A stretch of DNA of 64,000 nucleotides from Megascapheus bottae (Eukaryota > Chordata > Mammalia > Rodentia > Geomyidae): the NCBI GenBank assembly GCA_024803745.1, contig JANJXV010000128.1:2378001-2442000 (forward strand), given 5' to 3'. Below the pieces are notes generated by a model. It had not been told where the DNA came from. It made no database searches and saw only the letters and a list, made by a program, of their open reading frames with translations. The first letter of the stretch is position 1, and each line of letters starts with the position of its first letter. A program made the position numbers and the translations under genes. Positions 1 through 11,475 of this stretch are shown here, piece after piece.

Positions 1-410
1 GGCCACTAGTGGCTCCCGCCCGGAATCCCAGCTTCCCAAGGGGCTGAGGCCCAAGGAGCAGGGTTCAAAGCCAGCCCAGGAAGGAAAGGCCATAGACTCT
101 TCTCCCCAGCTCCATGTCGCCCTCCAGCCTCCATATCTTCCTCTCCCCCAAGAGACATCATCTCACATCATCTGCCGCCTCCCCCAGTGCAGCCTTTAAC
201 CCTGGAATTCAGAAAAGCAAAGCTCACCCCTGCCTTGGGCTTGACTCTCTGGCACCATCCTGTAGGAGTTCGGGGTTCAGAAGGCTCCCCAAAATTCCTT
301 CTGTCTGTCTCCCTGAGGGTGTCACCCACAGCCTGGGCACCAAACAAACCCAACCTCTAACACACCCTGATAGGCTCAGGAGATCACCCATGAGAAAGAT
401 GGAATAAATT
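1..410. other. No recognised feature
   Basis: Unique-looking C/T-rich sequence; its open frames show no known motif. Confidence 0.5.
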
Positions 411-420
411 TTAAAAAGAA

Positions 421-618
421 GGAGGAGGAGGAGTGGGGGAGGAGTGGGGAGGGGAGGGGGAAGAAGGAGAAGAAGAAGAAGAAGAAGAAGAAGAAGAAGA
501 AGAAGAAGAAGAAGAAGAAGAAGAAGAAGAAACTTGAGGAGGAAGAGGAGGAGGAGGGGAAGGAGAAGGAGGGGGAAGGAGGAGGGGAGAGGAGGAGGAG
601 GAGGAGGAGGAGGAGGTC
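421..618 (+). repeat. GAA/GGA purine tract
   Basis: (GAA)n of over 20 units at about 461-531 within a GGA-rich stretch. Confidence 0.9.
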
Positions 619-1394
619 ACGTTTCTATGGTTGAAGGAGGTGGGGCAAAACAATGTTGAAATTGAGGAAGAATTGCTCACCACAACATAAGGTCTCACCA
701 TGGGATAAGGCGCCCAAGAAATGAGGAAAAACCCAGAGGTAGAGAGACAGAGAGATGGGAGCGACCAGAGAGCCCAAGACTTCCTGGTCAAATAAACACT
801 TTTATCTGAGTTCATGCAGGGAACATGAATACATGCAAAAAAATAAAGCCTCGATCTGTCACACTCAGAGTCAACACAGAGATTGTGACACGTTTTTCCT
901 TTATTGTTGCAGACAGAAGACTTGCAGATTAGAGAAAGATATGGTGAAAGCCAATTAAATCTATCTATGCATTTATTATATGTATCGGGTAGATACATAG
1001 AGATATAGATTCCTTAATAAGTGGTATGTGCACAGATTTTAACAATTTAAAAACTTTTGCCAGTCCTAAGGCTTGAACTCAGGATCTTGAGCTTTCTCAA
1101 GGCGAGGGCTCTACCAATGGGTCGTGGGTCCTAAAAGCAATTTTTCAAAAGCAAAGTTTCTGTGTGGTTGGCTAGAGGTGGATTCAGTCAGGAGGAAAGA
1201 AGCAGAAGTGGGTGGCGGATATAATATTATGTCTCTAACTTCCCATGAGCAATGGAAAAACATGGGTCCAGGCAGAGTCATGTGAGTCTCAGGGACAGCC
1301 CATCCCCCACCAGCTCTGCAGTCCTCCATCCCCACCTTTTGCTCTTTTTGTTGTTTACATACACTTATTTATTTATTTATTTTTTATATTGTTA

Positions 1395-1597
1395 TTTCAG
1401 GACTTGAATTCAGAGCCTGGGCACTGACCCTGAGCTCTTCAGCTCAAAGCCAGCACTCTACCAGTTGGTTTTCTGGTGGTTCACTGGACCTGAGAATCTC
1501 ACAGACTTTCCTGCCAGGACTGAACTTGAACTACATTTCTCAGATCTCAGCCACCTGTGTAGCTGGGATTGCAAGTGTGAGCCACAGGGGCCTGGCT
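1395..1597 (-). mobile_element. B1-head dimeric SINE
   Basis: Complete; starts at a (ATTT)n tail. Confidence 0.85.
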
Positions 1598-1664
1598 AGT
1601 GTTTTTGTTGTTGCTGTTGTTAGTTTGGTTGTTTGGGATTGTTTTTTGGGGGGTGGGAGGTGGG

Positions 1665-1850
1665 GGCAAGTCCTGGGCCTTGAACTCAGGACCTGAGCAC
1701 TGTCCTTGGGCTTTTCAAGCCTAGAGCTCTACCACATGAGCCACAGCACCACTTCTGGCTTATTTCTATGTATGTGTTAGGAAGGAATTGAACCCGGGTC
1801 TTCATGCATGCTAGGCAAGCACTCTACCACTAGGCCAAACTTCCAGCCCT
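1665..1850 (-). mobile_element. ID-head dimeric SINE
   Basis: Complete: shared right monomer followed by the ID-like part (gcatgctaggcaagcactctaccactaggcc). Confidence 0.9.
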
Positions 1851-2371
1851 CTGGCTGTTTTCTTTTGGTCTTGTTTGTGCACTGTCTTTGGGACACAGTA
1901 ATGGAGGACAGAGGACGAGCAAAGGCACTGGACACGATGTGGGAAATGAACTCTCCCACTTGTGGGTGGGGACGACAGGAGAAAACTGGGAGAGAGCCGG
2001 GGAGAGGGAGGGATACTGTGCAAACAGAAATGTGACTTCCAGAACCGTTACCCTCTGCCCATCACATCCATCCAGGATAAGAAACATGTAAACTGTCATA
2101 AATGACCATTCACTTTCCATCAGTGAATTAACTTTACCTCATCCCGAGACATCAGATGAGGCCATGAGCAGGGATAAGAGCAGGGATCTCAGGAAGGGTG
2201 AATTGTCCCGTGGGAGCGGTGGAAAATGTCATGGCTGCCCTGCCTCAGTTTCCCCCCAGGCAGGGTCCCCTGTGGGGTGAGAATGGAATGGCGGGGCTCA
2301 GGCTCTGCCTTCGTCACAGGGTGATGGTGTATTTCCATGCAGCTGTTTAATGCACAGCTGGACACTGAGTG

Positions 2372-2610
2372 GATTGGTGGGGACCCCAGGCTCTGCTCAT
2401 CCCAGCTAATCAGAAGGCTGAGACCCGAGGATCTCGGTTGAAAGCCAGCTTGGGCAGGAAAATCCGGAAGACTCTTATCTCCAGTGAACCACCAAAAACA
2501 AGCCAGGGGTGGCACTGTGGCTCACGTGATAGGGCACCAGCCTTGAGCAAAACCACTCAGGGACAGTGCCCAAGCTATGAGTTCAAACCCAAACACATTA
2601 CTTGTGAAAT
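2372..2610 (+). mobile_element. B1-head dimeric SINE
   Basis: Complete, moderately diverged. Confidence 0.8.
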
Positions 2611-2888
2611 ACCTGCACGAGCAGGGGAATCGTGTGCAGGGAACTGGTATTCTCGCCACCCAGGCTCGTGGGATCACACAAGCGTTTATGTTTCCCCAAG
2701 CACACACCTGTGCCCTACAATGACGGAACACGACGACACATTAGGAAATACAAGTGAACGCCGGTGTCGTTTCCCCTGCCTGTAGTCTCAGTGCTTGAAT
2801 GGTGGAGGCAGGAGGATGCGGGTGAAGGCTGCGCTGAACCGAGGATCCTGAGTGGAATAAGGTCATAAACAAACCCCAAGTGAAAAGA

Positions 2889-2938
2889 CGGGAAGGAAGG
2901 AAGGAAGGAAGGAAGGCAGGAAGGAAGGAAGAAAGGAA
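2889..2938 (+). repeat. (GGAA)n microsatellite
   Basis: About twelve units, some imperfect. Confidence 0.9.
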
Positions 2939-3177
2939 ATAAGTAGTAAATTAGACAGGAGGTCAGCAAGCCAAGGAATCTTCTGGCAAGGATGTACAAG
3001 GCTGCACACACCTGCACTGCAGACTTAGAGATCTGACCAGGTAGGAAAGAAGACACTGCTCAGGACCAGAGTGGTGTAAATTTAGTGGTGGAAGGTTCTA
3101 GAAGGTTCTCACCTAATGGCTTCTCTTTCTACATCAAGGTTTCCCCCCCCTTTGTTTTTTGTGTGTGTGGTTTTTTT

Positions 3178-3408
3178 TTCTGGTGCTGGGACTTGAACTC
3201 GGGGCCTGGATGCACTCCCTTAGCTATGTCACTCAAGGCTGGCACTGTGACACTTTGAGCCCCACTTCCGCTTCTGGTGTGAGTATTATTGTTCTTGTTA
3301 TTATTACTGGTTACTGGAGATAAGAGTCTCTCAGCCCTGCCCGGGGCTGGCTGTGAACTGCAATCTTCAGACCTCAGCTGGGATGACAGACGTGAGCCGC
3401 CATCAGCC
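3178..3408 (-). mobile_element. B1-head dimeric SINE
   Basis: Complete, with an ATT-rich insert between the monomers. Confidence 0.8.
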
Positions 3409-3754
3409 AGCACAGTCACAGGAGTGAAGTGTTCCATGAGAAGGCACCTGGGGGAGTCTAGACGTCCCTCGTGGCCGTGGATGAAGAAAGCTCTTGTTGG
3501 CAAATCCAGTGACTGGAAATGGCGCACTTTTCAGAGAAAACGCCCTGGTGTGTGACCAGGGCACAGGCGTTCTCTCCTGCCTGGCCTGCGACCTGAAATC
3601 TGGGAGACAAAGACAATCAAAACCCCCCAGTTGAGCCCAGGGCCCAGTTCTTCCTCCTCTCCCATTTTGGTTCCCTGCATCTCCTCAGCAGCTCCTCTCC
3701 AAGCTAGATTGCTTAAAACATGGAAATATGCCATAGAGAATATTATAAAATTTT

Positions 3755-3968
3755 TTAGTGACACCAGGACTAGAACTCGTGGCCTTGAACTCTCAATTTC
3801 CTGGCTAAGGACTGCCACTTTGCCACTGAAACCACGCCTCTGGCTCATTCCCTGTCTCACTCATACAAGTCGTGTGGGCTTTTCTGTGTGGACTGGCTTC
3901 CAGCCACCATTCTCCATCTTGCTTCCTGAGTAGCTGGGATTACAAGAGGGAGCTTCCGGTGCCTGGCC
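3755..3968 (-). mobile_element. B1-head dimeric SINE, diverged
   Basis: Both halves recognisable but old. Confidence 0.65.
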
Positions 3969-4002
3969 TAAAAGCCAGGGTGAAGGAATGGTTCCATGTG
4001 TA

Positions 4003-4006
<4 letters not shown>

Positions 4007-4051
<45 letters not shown>
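4007..4051 (+). repeat. (TG)n microsatellite
   Basis: Sits at the 3' end of the minus-strand SINE that follows. Confidence 0.95.
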
Positions 4052-4052
<1 letters not shown>

Positions 4053-4275
4053 GGTCCTGAGTCTTGAATTCAGAGCCTGAGCACTGGCCTTGACTTTTTC
4101 ACTCAATACTGCTGTGATCTACCCTTAAGCCACAGCTCCACGTTTTACCTTTTTGCTGGTTCCTTGGAGATAAGGGTCTCATACACTTTCCTTCCCCGGG
4201 CTGGCTTCAAACCTTGATCCTCAGACCTCAGCCTCCTGAGTAGCTGGGATGACAGGCGTGAGCCAGCAGCACCCA
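4052..4275 (-). mobile_element. B1-head dimeric SINE
   Basis: Complete, TG tract at its tail. Confidence 0.9.
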
Positions 4276-4966
4276 GCATATCCTGGTATATTTAGATCTA
4301 GCTTCTGCCTGTGTGTGAGCCTGGCTGACCTCACTAGCCATGAGTTTGTCCACGCATTCCCCTGCAGCGGGCACGATTGTGGAATAACACACAACCATGA
4401 CACCACACCACCAGGGGTGGGTCTGTTACTCTTGAAGACAAAAGTCCTGCTACACTTCATGCTGCAGTGCCTGCCTCCCACCAGCAGGTGTCACCAGTGA
4501 GCTGTGTGCAGTTTCCACCATGGGCCTTGGAAAGCCAATGACAAACTCACAGCTGTGGGTTCAAGGCCGCCCCATCCAGCCAGGCCCAGGTCTTCTGGGT
4601 GTCAGGAAGGTGTAATCCAATCCAAAAATAAACCCCATCTTGCACCTCATTCTGGATCAACTCCTGTGAGAGAAAGAAATCAAGTTCAACCTGTCCACAG
4701 AGCCTCCTCTGAGGTTTGCCCAGACTCTTGACACGAGCTGTCCAGTTTCCACGAGCTGACTTCCACCACCCACTTCTTACCAGCTCTGCCCTGTCCTCGA
4801 TCATCAAGAGACTCGATTTCCTCACGGAACAGGATTCTCGACTCTCCTGCCACGACTGGAAGTTCATGAAAAACTTATAACATTTCCTCTTTGTCTGTAA
4901 CCAGTCACGCGGGCATGCGTTTCCTGAAATAGGAAAGAATTAGAGAAAAAAAGAAATGGAAGCTGG

Positions 4967-5185
4967 GTACTGGTGTACACGCCTGTAATCCCAGCCACTC
5001 CAAAGGCTGAAATCGAGAAGTACACAGTTCAAAGCCCACCTCTGCCCCCACCCCAACACTCCATCTCTAAAACTCATCAGAATGAAAAAGTTGGAAGGGG
5101 TGCGTGGCCCAGGTGGTAGAGCACCTGAGCTGGGCTAGCAGGGGCTTTGAGCTCAACTTCTGATACTCACCTCCCCCTCCAAAAT
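4967..5185 (+). mobile_element. B1-head dimeric SINE, diverged
   Basis: Head clear (cgcctgtaatcccagccact), right half weak. Confidence 0.65.
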
Positions 5186-5475
5186 GAATCAATAAAAGTA
5201 CAACCAAATAAACCACTTACCTGTACCTGTGTCCTGGTGCTTGCTGGGAGAATCTTTCACACAGTTGCTGCAATCATGGCTTCTACTTTCATTACAATAC
5301 ATTCTTTCGTTGGGTCCCTCTCGCATGGAGTAGCTGCTTAACTGACTTACTAAGACATAAAGTATATAGAGCAATGCCCATCATATTTCTACAGATATAA
5401 CTGCATGCTTTTCCACTACTTATGCTACTGTGGCTACACTAACACTCCATTGTCATTTGTAGTTGTCTATTAGAA

Positions 5476-5658
5476 CAGTCCTGGGCTTGGGCCCAGGGCC
5501 TGAGCACTGTCCTTGGACTTTCTCAAGGCTAACACTCTACCACTTGAGCCTCAGCACCACCTCCAGCTTTTTTCAATGTATGAGGTACCTAGGAATCGAA
5601 CCCGGGTCTTGGTGCATACAAGGCAAGCACTCTACCACTAGGCCAAACTCCCAGCCCT
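5476..5658 (-). mobile_element. ID-head dimeric SINE
   Basis: Complete. Confidence 0.9.
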
Positions 5659-5693
5659 AGGGACATGTCTTCTTATTCAAACTCATAGAGAAT

Positions 5694-5905
5694 CCAGGCT
5701 TGGTGATGCACACCTGTAATCCCAGCCGCTCAGGAGGCTGAGATCTAAGTATCCCCAGGTCAAAATCCAGGCTGCAAAGCCTGTGAGACTTTTATCTCCA
5801 TTCACCAGCAAAAAGCCAGAAGTGGAGGTGTGACTCAAGTGGTAGAGCAGAAAAGTTGAATGAGAACTCAGGCTCTGAGTTCAAGCCCTAATACCAGCAC
5901 AGAAG
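5694..5905 (+). mobile_element. B1-head dimeric SINE
   Basis: Complete. Confidence 0.85.
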
Positions 5906-6107
5906 AACAAGAGGTAGGAAGAGAAGAGATTTTGAAAGTGAACAGATTTGCTGTATATAGAGAAAAACCTACTAAATATAGTAGGGTGATCAACATTGCT
6001 CTTTAATATCTTCTTATTAAAATAACAATAGAAATAAAATTTAGATAACGCTGGACAAAGAAATAGTACAAGAGGAGTGAGAGAAATGACAATGAATCCA
6101 GATTTGG

Positions 6108-6330
6108 GCATTGGTGGTTCGCGCCTGTCGTCTCAGCTGTCAGGAGGCTGGGATCTGACGATCATGGTTCAAAACCAGCCCAAGCAGAAAAGTCCGTGAG
6201 ACTTATCTCCAAGAAACCACCAGAAAACCAGAAGTGGTGCTGTGGCTCAAGTGGTAGAGCAACAGACCTGAGTGAAAAAGCTCAAGGACAGCGCCCAGAC
6301 CCTGAGTTCAAGCCCCAGGACCGACGTAAA
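6108..6330 (+). mobile_element. B1-head dimeric SINE
   Basis: Complete. Confidence 0.9.
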
Positions 6331-6563
6331 AATAAACCAATCTGTAAACTGTATGAACTCTGAAGGAAAGGCTTTCATCCGGTCCTGTAGTTGGACATGG
6401 GGTTCCCAGGTACTCACCCCAAATGGCTAGACCAATAATGCCAGCCACGGAGACAGCCAATGCCACGCTACCAACTCGTAAAGCTGTGCCATGCCAGGCC
6501 GGGCACTCGGGGTAATCTGCAACAATTCATATTTCTTCTGAGACATTCAGATATCTAAAAGTG

Positions 6564-6567
<4 letters not shown>

Positions 6568-6604
<37 letters not shown>

Positions 6605-6617
6605 TCTGTGTGTGTGT
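6568..6617 (+). repeat. (TG)n microsatellite
   Basis: Pairs with the CA tract at 6764-6808 as an inverted repeat around a SINE. Confidence 0.95.
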
Positions 6618-6624
6618 ATACACA

Positions 6625-6760
6625 CGCCAGCCATCCCAGATACTCAGGAGGCTCAGATCTGAGGCTCGTGGTTCAAAGCCAGGAAAGTCCCTGAAACTCT
6701 TATCTCCAATGAACCACAAGAAAACTGTGGCTCAAGTGGTAGAGTACCAGCCTTGAACAC

Positions 6761-6763
<3 letters not shown>
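6625..6763 (+). mobile_element. B1-head dimeric SINE, shortened
   Basis: Right monomer ends early in the CA tract. Confidence 0.8.

Positions 6764-6808
<45 letters not shown>
6764..6808 (+). repeat. (CA)n microsatellite
   Basis: Tail of the SINE at 6625-6763. Confidence 0.95.
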
Positions 6809-6810
<2 letters not shown>

Positions 6811-6813
6811 ACG

Positions 6814-7010
6814 GCACCAGGAGTTTAGCCTAGTGGTAGAGTTCCTGCTTACCATGCATGAAGACTCAGGTTCGATTCCTCTGTTACCACATACATAGAA
6901 AAAGCTGGACGTGGTGCTGTGGCTCAAGTGGCAGAGCTCTAGCCTTGAGAAAGCCCCAAGGACATGGCTCAGGTCCTGAGTTCAAGCCCCAGGACTGGCC
7001 AAAAAAATAA
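6814..7010 (+). mobile_element. ID-head dimeric SINE
   Basis: Complete, A-rich tail. Confidence 0.9.
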
Positions 7011-7531
7011 AAAACCTAGCAAGTTCGAAAGTGATGTATTATAACTATTATTTCAAATGATAAAGCATTTGTTTATTTAGTTTCCCGAAGCATAACACAG
7101 ATGTTAATCTCTAGACTTGCATGTGTGGCTTTAGAAAGTAAACAGCCAAATATTTTCACTCCCTTCAGCCCTGACCCAAGTCCATTTATTACATTTAATT
7201 TTACAAACGCAAGTATACTATTATACACCAAAGTATATATTTATTTTGTTTCAGGAAGCAAAACTCGGGCACTAATCCTGTAATAACTGTACATTTGGCT
7301 TTACCAAAATAAACACGATCACATTCTTCTCCTCTTCAAAGCAGGCTAAAATCTCTTCTATTTACCAATATTTTATAACCATCATTTTACAGGTCCACTG
7401 CAGGACTGGTAGGAAGATGACAATAAAATTTACTAGGGAGACCTTGATATGAAATTAAAATAACCCAATGCTCAACAGAAGGCTCTAATTCTAGCTCTGA
7501 AATGCTTTCCTTGAAGACTTATAAAGTGGCT

Positions 7532-7755
7532 ACAGTGCTGGTGGCTCACACCGGTCATCCCAGCTTACTCAGGAGGCTAAGATCCAAGCATCACGGTTCA
7601 AAGCCAGCCTGGGCACTAAAGTCTGTAATTTATCACTAGAAAACAGAAAGTGGCACTGTGGCTCAAGGGATAGGGCAGTAGCCTTGAGCTAAAGAGGTTC
7701 AGAGACAGCACCCAGGCAGGCCCTGAGTTCCAGCCCTAGACCAGTACCCCCCAAA
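7532..7755 (+). mobile_element. B1-head dimeric SINE
   Basis: Complete. Confidence 0.85.
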
Positions 7756-8022
7756 TAATTAAATAGCATTTCTTGACCTGTACTGCTGCTGAGTGTGCAA
7801 ATCCTACCTCTGAGAGTCCACGCGTGCGGGCAGTGGTGTGAATATTTCACAGGCCTCCTCATGGCTGACGGCCTCGGCTCACCCACCCTCGTGTACACAG
7901 AATAATCCATGTTCCAGAGGTAGAGACGGCCTCAGAAAAATATATTTACTGAGGCATAGAAACAAGACCACAGCTCTAACCACAGAGGAAGTGGCAAAGA
8001 CCTTCAAGTTTTTCTTTTTCCA

Positions 8023-8027
<5 letters not shown>

Positions 8028-8057
<30 letters not shown>
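8028..8057 (+). repeat. (TG)n microsatellite
   Basis: 3' tail of the minus-strand SINE 8058-8290. Confidence 0.95.
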
Positions 8058-8058
<1 letters not shown>

Positions 8059-8290
8059 GGTACTGGGGCTTGAACTCAGAGCCTGGGCACGGTCCCTGAG
8101 CTTTTTGGCTCACGGCTGTCGCTCTACCACTTGAGCCACACAGCTCCTCTTCCTGCTTTTTGCTGATTCACTGGAGATAAGAGTCTTACACACTTTCCTG
8201 TCCAGAGTGGCTTCGAACTGTGATCCTCAGCTCTCAGCCTTCTGTGTGGCTGAGGTGACAGGAGTGAGACGTCAACCAGGGCCAGGCTGG
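8058..8290 (-). mobile_element. B1-head dimeric SINE
   Basis: Complete. Confidence 0.85.
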
Positions 8291-8346
8291 ATGTCCTGTG
8301 TTCAATTAGTGATCTAGGCATGAAATTCATAAAAGTCTTGAACTTG

Positions 8347-8550
8347 AACCAGGCGCCAATGGCTCACGCCTGTCATCCCAGCTACTCAGGAAGCTGAGAT
8401 CTGAGGATCAAGGTTCAAAGCCTGCGGGGGGGGGGGGGGGGGGGGGGGAGAGTTCATGAGACCCTCATCTCCCATGGACCACCAAAAAGCCAGATGTGGC
8501 ACTGTGGCTCAAGTGGTAGAGCACCAACCTTGGGCAAAAGAAGAGAAGAA
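8347..8550 (+). mobile_element. B1-head dimeric SINE with poly-G
   Basis: Carries the 23-G run; the right end grades into AT-rich sequence. Confidence 0.85.
8426..8448 (+). repeat. Poly-G run of 23
   Basis: Uninterrupted G tract inside the left monomer of a SINE. Confidence 0.95.
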
Positions 8551-8554
8551 AAGA

Positions 8555-9165
8555 AAAGAAAGGTAAAAAATATACATATATATATAATTTAAAAAGAAAT
8601 AAAAATAATTTAAAATATATAAAACTAAAAATATATAAGAAAAAATAAACTAAAAATGAAGAAAATAAAAATAATAAAGTATTAAAATAAATAGTTAAAA
8701 TATAAAAAGAATGAAAAAGGAAAGAAAAAAGCTAATTATCAATCAGTGCAACCATGTCAGGGGATGCACAGAGAGGAAGGTAGAGCGAGAAACCCAAAGT
8801 TCCGGTGACAGGAAGACCTAGTGTCTCCGGCTGGTATTTTCACCTGGTCTGAGTCTGGCCACAGCTGTGGTCACGCCATGGTCACAACCGTGTCCACTGC
8901 TGCAGCAAGCTAAAAACAAAACCAAGTCCCACAGCTGGAGAAGCAACGATGGTTTCTTAGAACTGTTCCATTTCCTGCCTCAGCGGGTGGCACGTGGGCA
9001 TCTGATTAAAAAGACCGTGTTGAAGTTTTAAGGCTGAAGAAAAGGAAATGACAGGGAGCCTCTTCTTTCCGGCCTTTATGCAGGGCTGAAGGCGTCCCAC
9101 GAAGTTCACCCACACCTGCTGGCCTTACTGCACCCTCCTGTAGTCACGGCTGGAAACCCAAGGCC
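8555..9165. other. AT-rich block, then unique sequence
   Basis: 8555-8730 is almost pure A/T; 8750-9165 has no recognised gene or repeat. Confidence 0.5.
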
Positions 9166-9166
9166 C

Positions 9167-9420
9167 AAGTGGAGCTGTGGTTCAAGAGGTAGAGCACCAG
9201 CCTGGAGAGAAAAAGCTCAGGACAGCGCCCAGGCCCTGGGCCCCAGTCCTGGCCAGGGGAGGTGGCAGTTCCTGCAGAATATTCCCAGCTGGCATGGCTG
9301 CGGGGACTCCTGATGCTCGTTTCTTGCCAGGTGGGTTTCAGGCCAGCCTGGGCATAAAGAAGTCTACAAGACTCAGCCTCCACCAAGGGCCTGGGCTGCG
9401 GCTCAGATGACAAAGCTACA
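9167..9420 (+). mobile_element. SINE fragments
   Basis: Right monomer 9167-9256, then a diverged B1-like piece. Confidence 0.55.
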
Positions 9421-9719
9421 GCGCCCCACACAGCTCTCCTCCTGAGATGGGGCCTCGCTCTCCTCTTCCCCAGGCTTTTCTTGAGAACAGACATCTTTCT
9501 TCCCTCCACCTCCTCCATAGCTGGGATTGCAGGCAGCGGCCACTGCCCCCGACCTCATGCTCTGTAGTTTTCATAAAATCCAGCGATCCCCCATTCTGCT
9601 TACCTGCTCTGTTCTGAACCAAACAACAACCTGCAGACCCCAGGCTGAGTGAAAGCCTGAGATTCATGAAGATTTTTTTCCGAGCAGTTCTATCTTTAAT
9701 GTAAATATTTGTTTTAGAA

Positions 9720-9849
9720 ACCTGGGGTGGGGGCGTCTGTGGTTTGTTCAGGTCTCACTGAGGAACCCAGGCTGGCTTCAAGTTCACCATGCTCTTGCCT
9801 CAGTCTCCCTAGTGCTGGCTTTACAGGTAGGTGCCACTACACCTGACCC
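9720..9849 (-). mobile_element. B1-like SINE fragment
   Basis: Single B1-type monomer. Confidence 0.6.
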
Positions 9850-9856
9850 TCCCCAA

Positions 9857-9857
<1 letters not shown>

Positions 9858-9890
<33 letters not shown>
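9858..9890 (+). repeat. (CA)n microsatellite
   Basis: Next to a B1-like fragment. Confidence 0.9.
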
Positions 9891-9924
9891 GTTATCATTC
9901 CAATGAAGTGATTTTTTAAAAATG

Positions 9925-10060
9925 GTTCTGATAAAGTCTTATCGTCAATGAACCACCAAAAAGGCAGAAGTGGAGTTGTGCTGTGCTGGACTTGAGTGGA
10001 AAAAGCTCAAGGACAGAGCCCAGGCCCTGGGTTCACCTCTCAGGACCAAAACCACAATAA
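9925..10060 (+). mobile_element. SINE right monomer
   Basis: Ends where the polypurine tract begins. Confidence 0.7.
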
Positions 10061-10079
10061 AATACAATAAAATAACATA

Positions 10080-10570
10080 GGAGGGAGAGAGGGGGAGGGG
10101 GAGAAAGAGTGGAGGAGGGGGAGACAAGAGGAGGGGAAAGTAAATGGTAAGGGGGAGAGGAAAAGGGGGAGGGATTGGGGGGAGGAGGGAGGAGGAAGGG
10201 AATGGTGGAGAGGAAAGAGGGAGAAGAGGAGGGGGATGGGGGAATGAGTGGAGGGAGTGAGGAGGGGAGGAGGGGAATGGGGAGGAGGAGAGAGGAAGGA
10301 GGGTATGGAGGAGGGAGGGGGGAGTGGGGACGAGAGGAGGAGGAGGACAGGAAGGAGGGGAGGAGGAGGGGAATGGGGAGGAGGAGAGAGGGAGGAGGGT
10401 ATGGAGGAAGGAGGAGAGGGGGAGGAGGAGGAGGAGGACAGGAAGGAGGAGGGGAATGGGGAGGAGGAGAAGGGGAGGAGGGTATGGAGGAAGGAGGAGA
10501 GGGGGAGGAGGAGGAGGAGGGCTGAGTAGGGGAGGAGGAGGGCAATGGGGAGGAGGAGAAGGGAGGGAGG
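10080..10570 (+). repeat. Polypurine (G/A) minisatellite
   Basis: About 490 bp almost free of pyrimidines on this strand. A unit containing ggggaatggggaggagga recurs near 10272, 10368, 10451 and 10541 (spacing about 83-97 bp). Many GGGG runs. Open frames here are composition artefacts. Confidence 0.9.
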
Positions 10571-10599
10571 AGCTGGTCAGGAAAAGTGAACGGAGTGCG

Positions 10600-11250
10600 C
10601 TGGTGTTCGTTTGAAGGTGAGGAGGCCGTGGTGGGAAGCAGGGAGGACGGGGCCTCCCGGGTGGCGCCTCCCCGGGTGGTCGGGGTCCCCTCCGCCTCCC
10701 CAGGAAGAAACTCGGCGTCTGCTCGCGGGCTCGGCTGGGATCCGGTCCCCGGCGTGGCTCTCCAGGAGAGATGTTTTGATTGCTCTGATTGGTGAAGCGC
10801 TGGTCAGGCACCGCCCACGCCCTCCTCTGATTGGATTCTGTTTGCATGGCCCCGCCCACCCTGGCGGAAGTGGGCGGGCCTTCCTCCGGGGCGGGCTCTC
10901 GCTCCCCACGAGGACCGGAAGAGGAAGTGGATTCCTCCCGCGCACAGCCATGGCGTCCTCGGCGCGGCGCCCCTCAGCTCAGCCCCGGCCCCGACCGGAC
11001 GACCCCGCAGGGGCTGCGGGAAGGGCGCTCGCTCCGCGGTGAGTGTGGACGCTGGGCTGGTGGTCGGGTTCTCTCGGGGTGAAGCAGGTTCTGGAATGGA
11101 GTCCTGAGGGGGGGGGCGGCGTCCCGGAGCGGCCGGGCTGCAGGACGGAGCCCCGGGCGCCGCGCTGACGTCCCCGGAGGACCGGGCTGGCCGGGCGGGC
11201 CTGGGGCCCGCGGGGGCCGGGATGGAGACGCGAGCCGGGCCGGGCGCCCA
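10600..11250 (+). promoter_or_regulatory. CpG-rich promoter
   Basis: Very CpG-dense compared with the rest of the window. It holds two ATTGG (inverted CCAAT) boxes near 10788 and 10830, several GC boxes (ccccgccc, gggcgggc at 10851-10895) and ETS-like sites (accggaagaggaagt) near 10915. There is no clear TATA box. This is typical of a housekeeping or KRAB-zinc-finger type promoter and could fire in both directions. Confidence 0.75.
10950..11038 (+). CDS. Candidate first coding exon behind the CpG promoter
   Basis: The ATG has a strong context (cagccATGg) and is followed by 29 codons (MASSARRPSAQPRPRPDDPA...), rich in Ala, Arg and Pro, ending at a consensus donor CGCG/GTGAGT. The product is not recognised. 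No matching second exon was identified downstream in the window. It may also be a non-coding or dead first exon. Confidence 0.4.
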
Positions 11251-11289
11251 GGAGACGCCGCGGGGCTCCGGCCGAGAGCGGCCTGGACG

Positions 11290-11475
11290 TCCTCGTCAGC
11301 CTGGAGCCCGGCCTCGTCCACCCGGCCTCGTCCACCGGGCCTCGTCCACCCGGCCTCGTCCAGCCGGGCCTCGTCCACCCGGCCTCGTCCACCCGGCCTC
11401 GTCCACCGGGCCTCGTCCACCCGGCCTCGTCCGCCGGGCCTGGTCCAGCTGGGCCTCGTCCATCGGGCCTGGTCC
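11290..11475 (+). repeat. GC-rich minisatellite, about 14-bp unit
   Basis: About a dozen imperfect copies of cctcgtccacccgg, just after the candidate first exon. Confidence 0.9.

Noticed and set aside
411..998. 195-codon minus-strand frame rich in Ser
   Set aside because: Driven by the GAA/GGA tract; no domain.
9945..10859. Long open frames (up to 304 codons) of Pro/Ser or Gly/Arg/Glu
   Set aside because: They read through the polypurine repeat on both strands; composition alone keeps them open.
11290..11475. CRISPR-like array
   Set aside because: Continuous 14-bp tandem units without unique spacers, in a mammalian genome.
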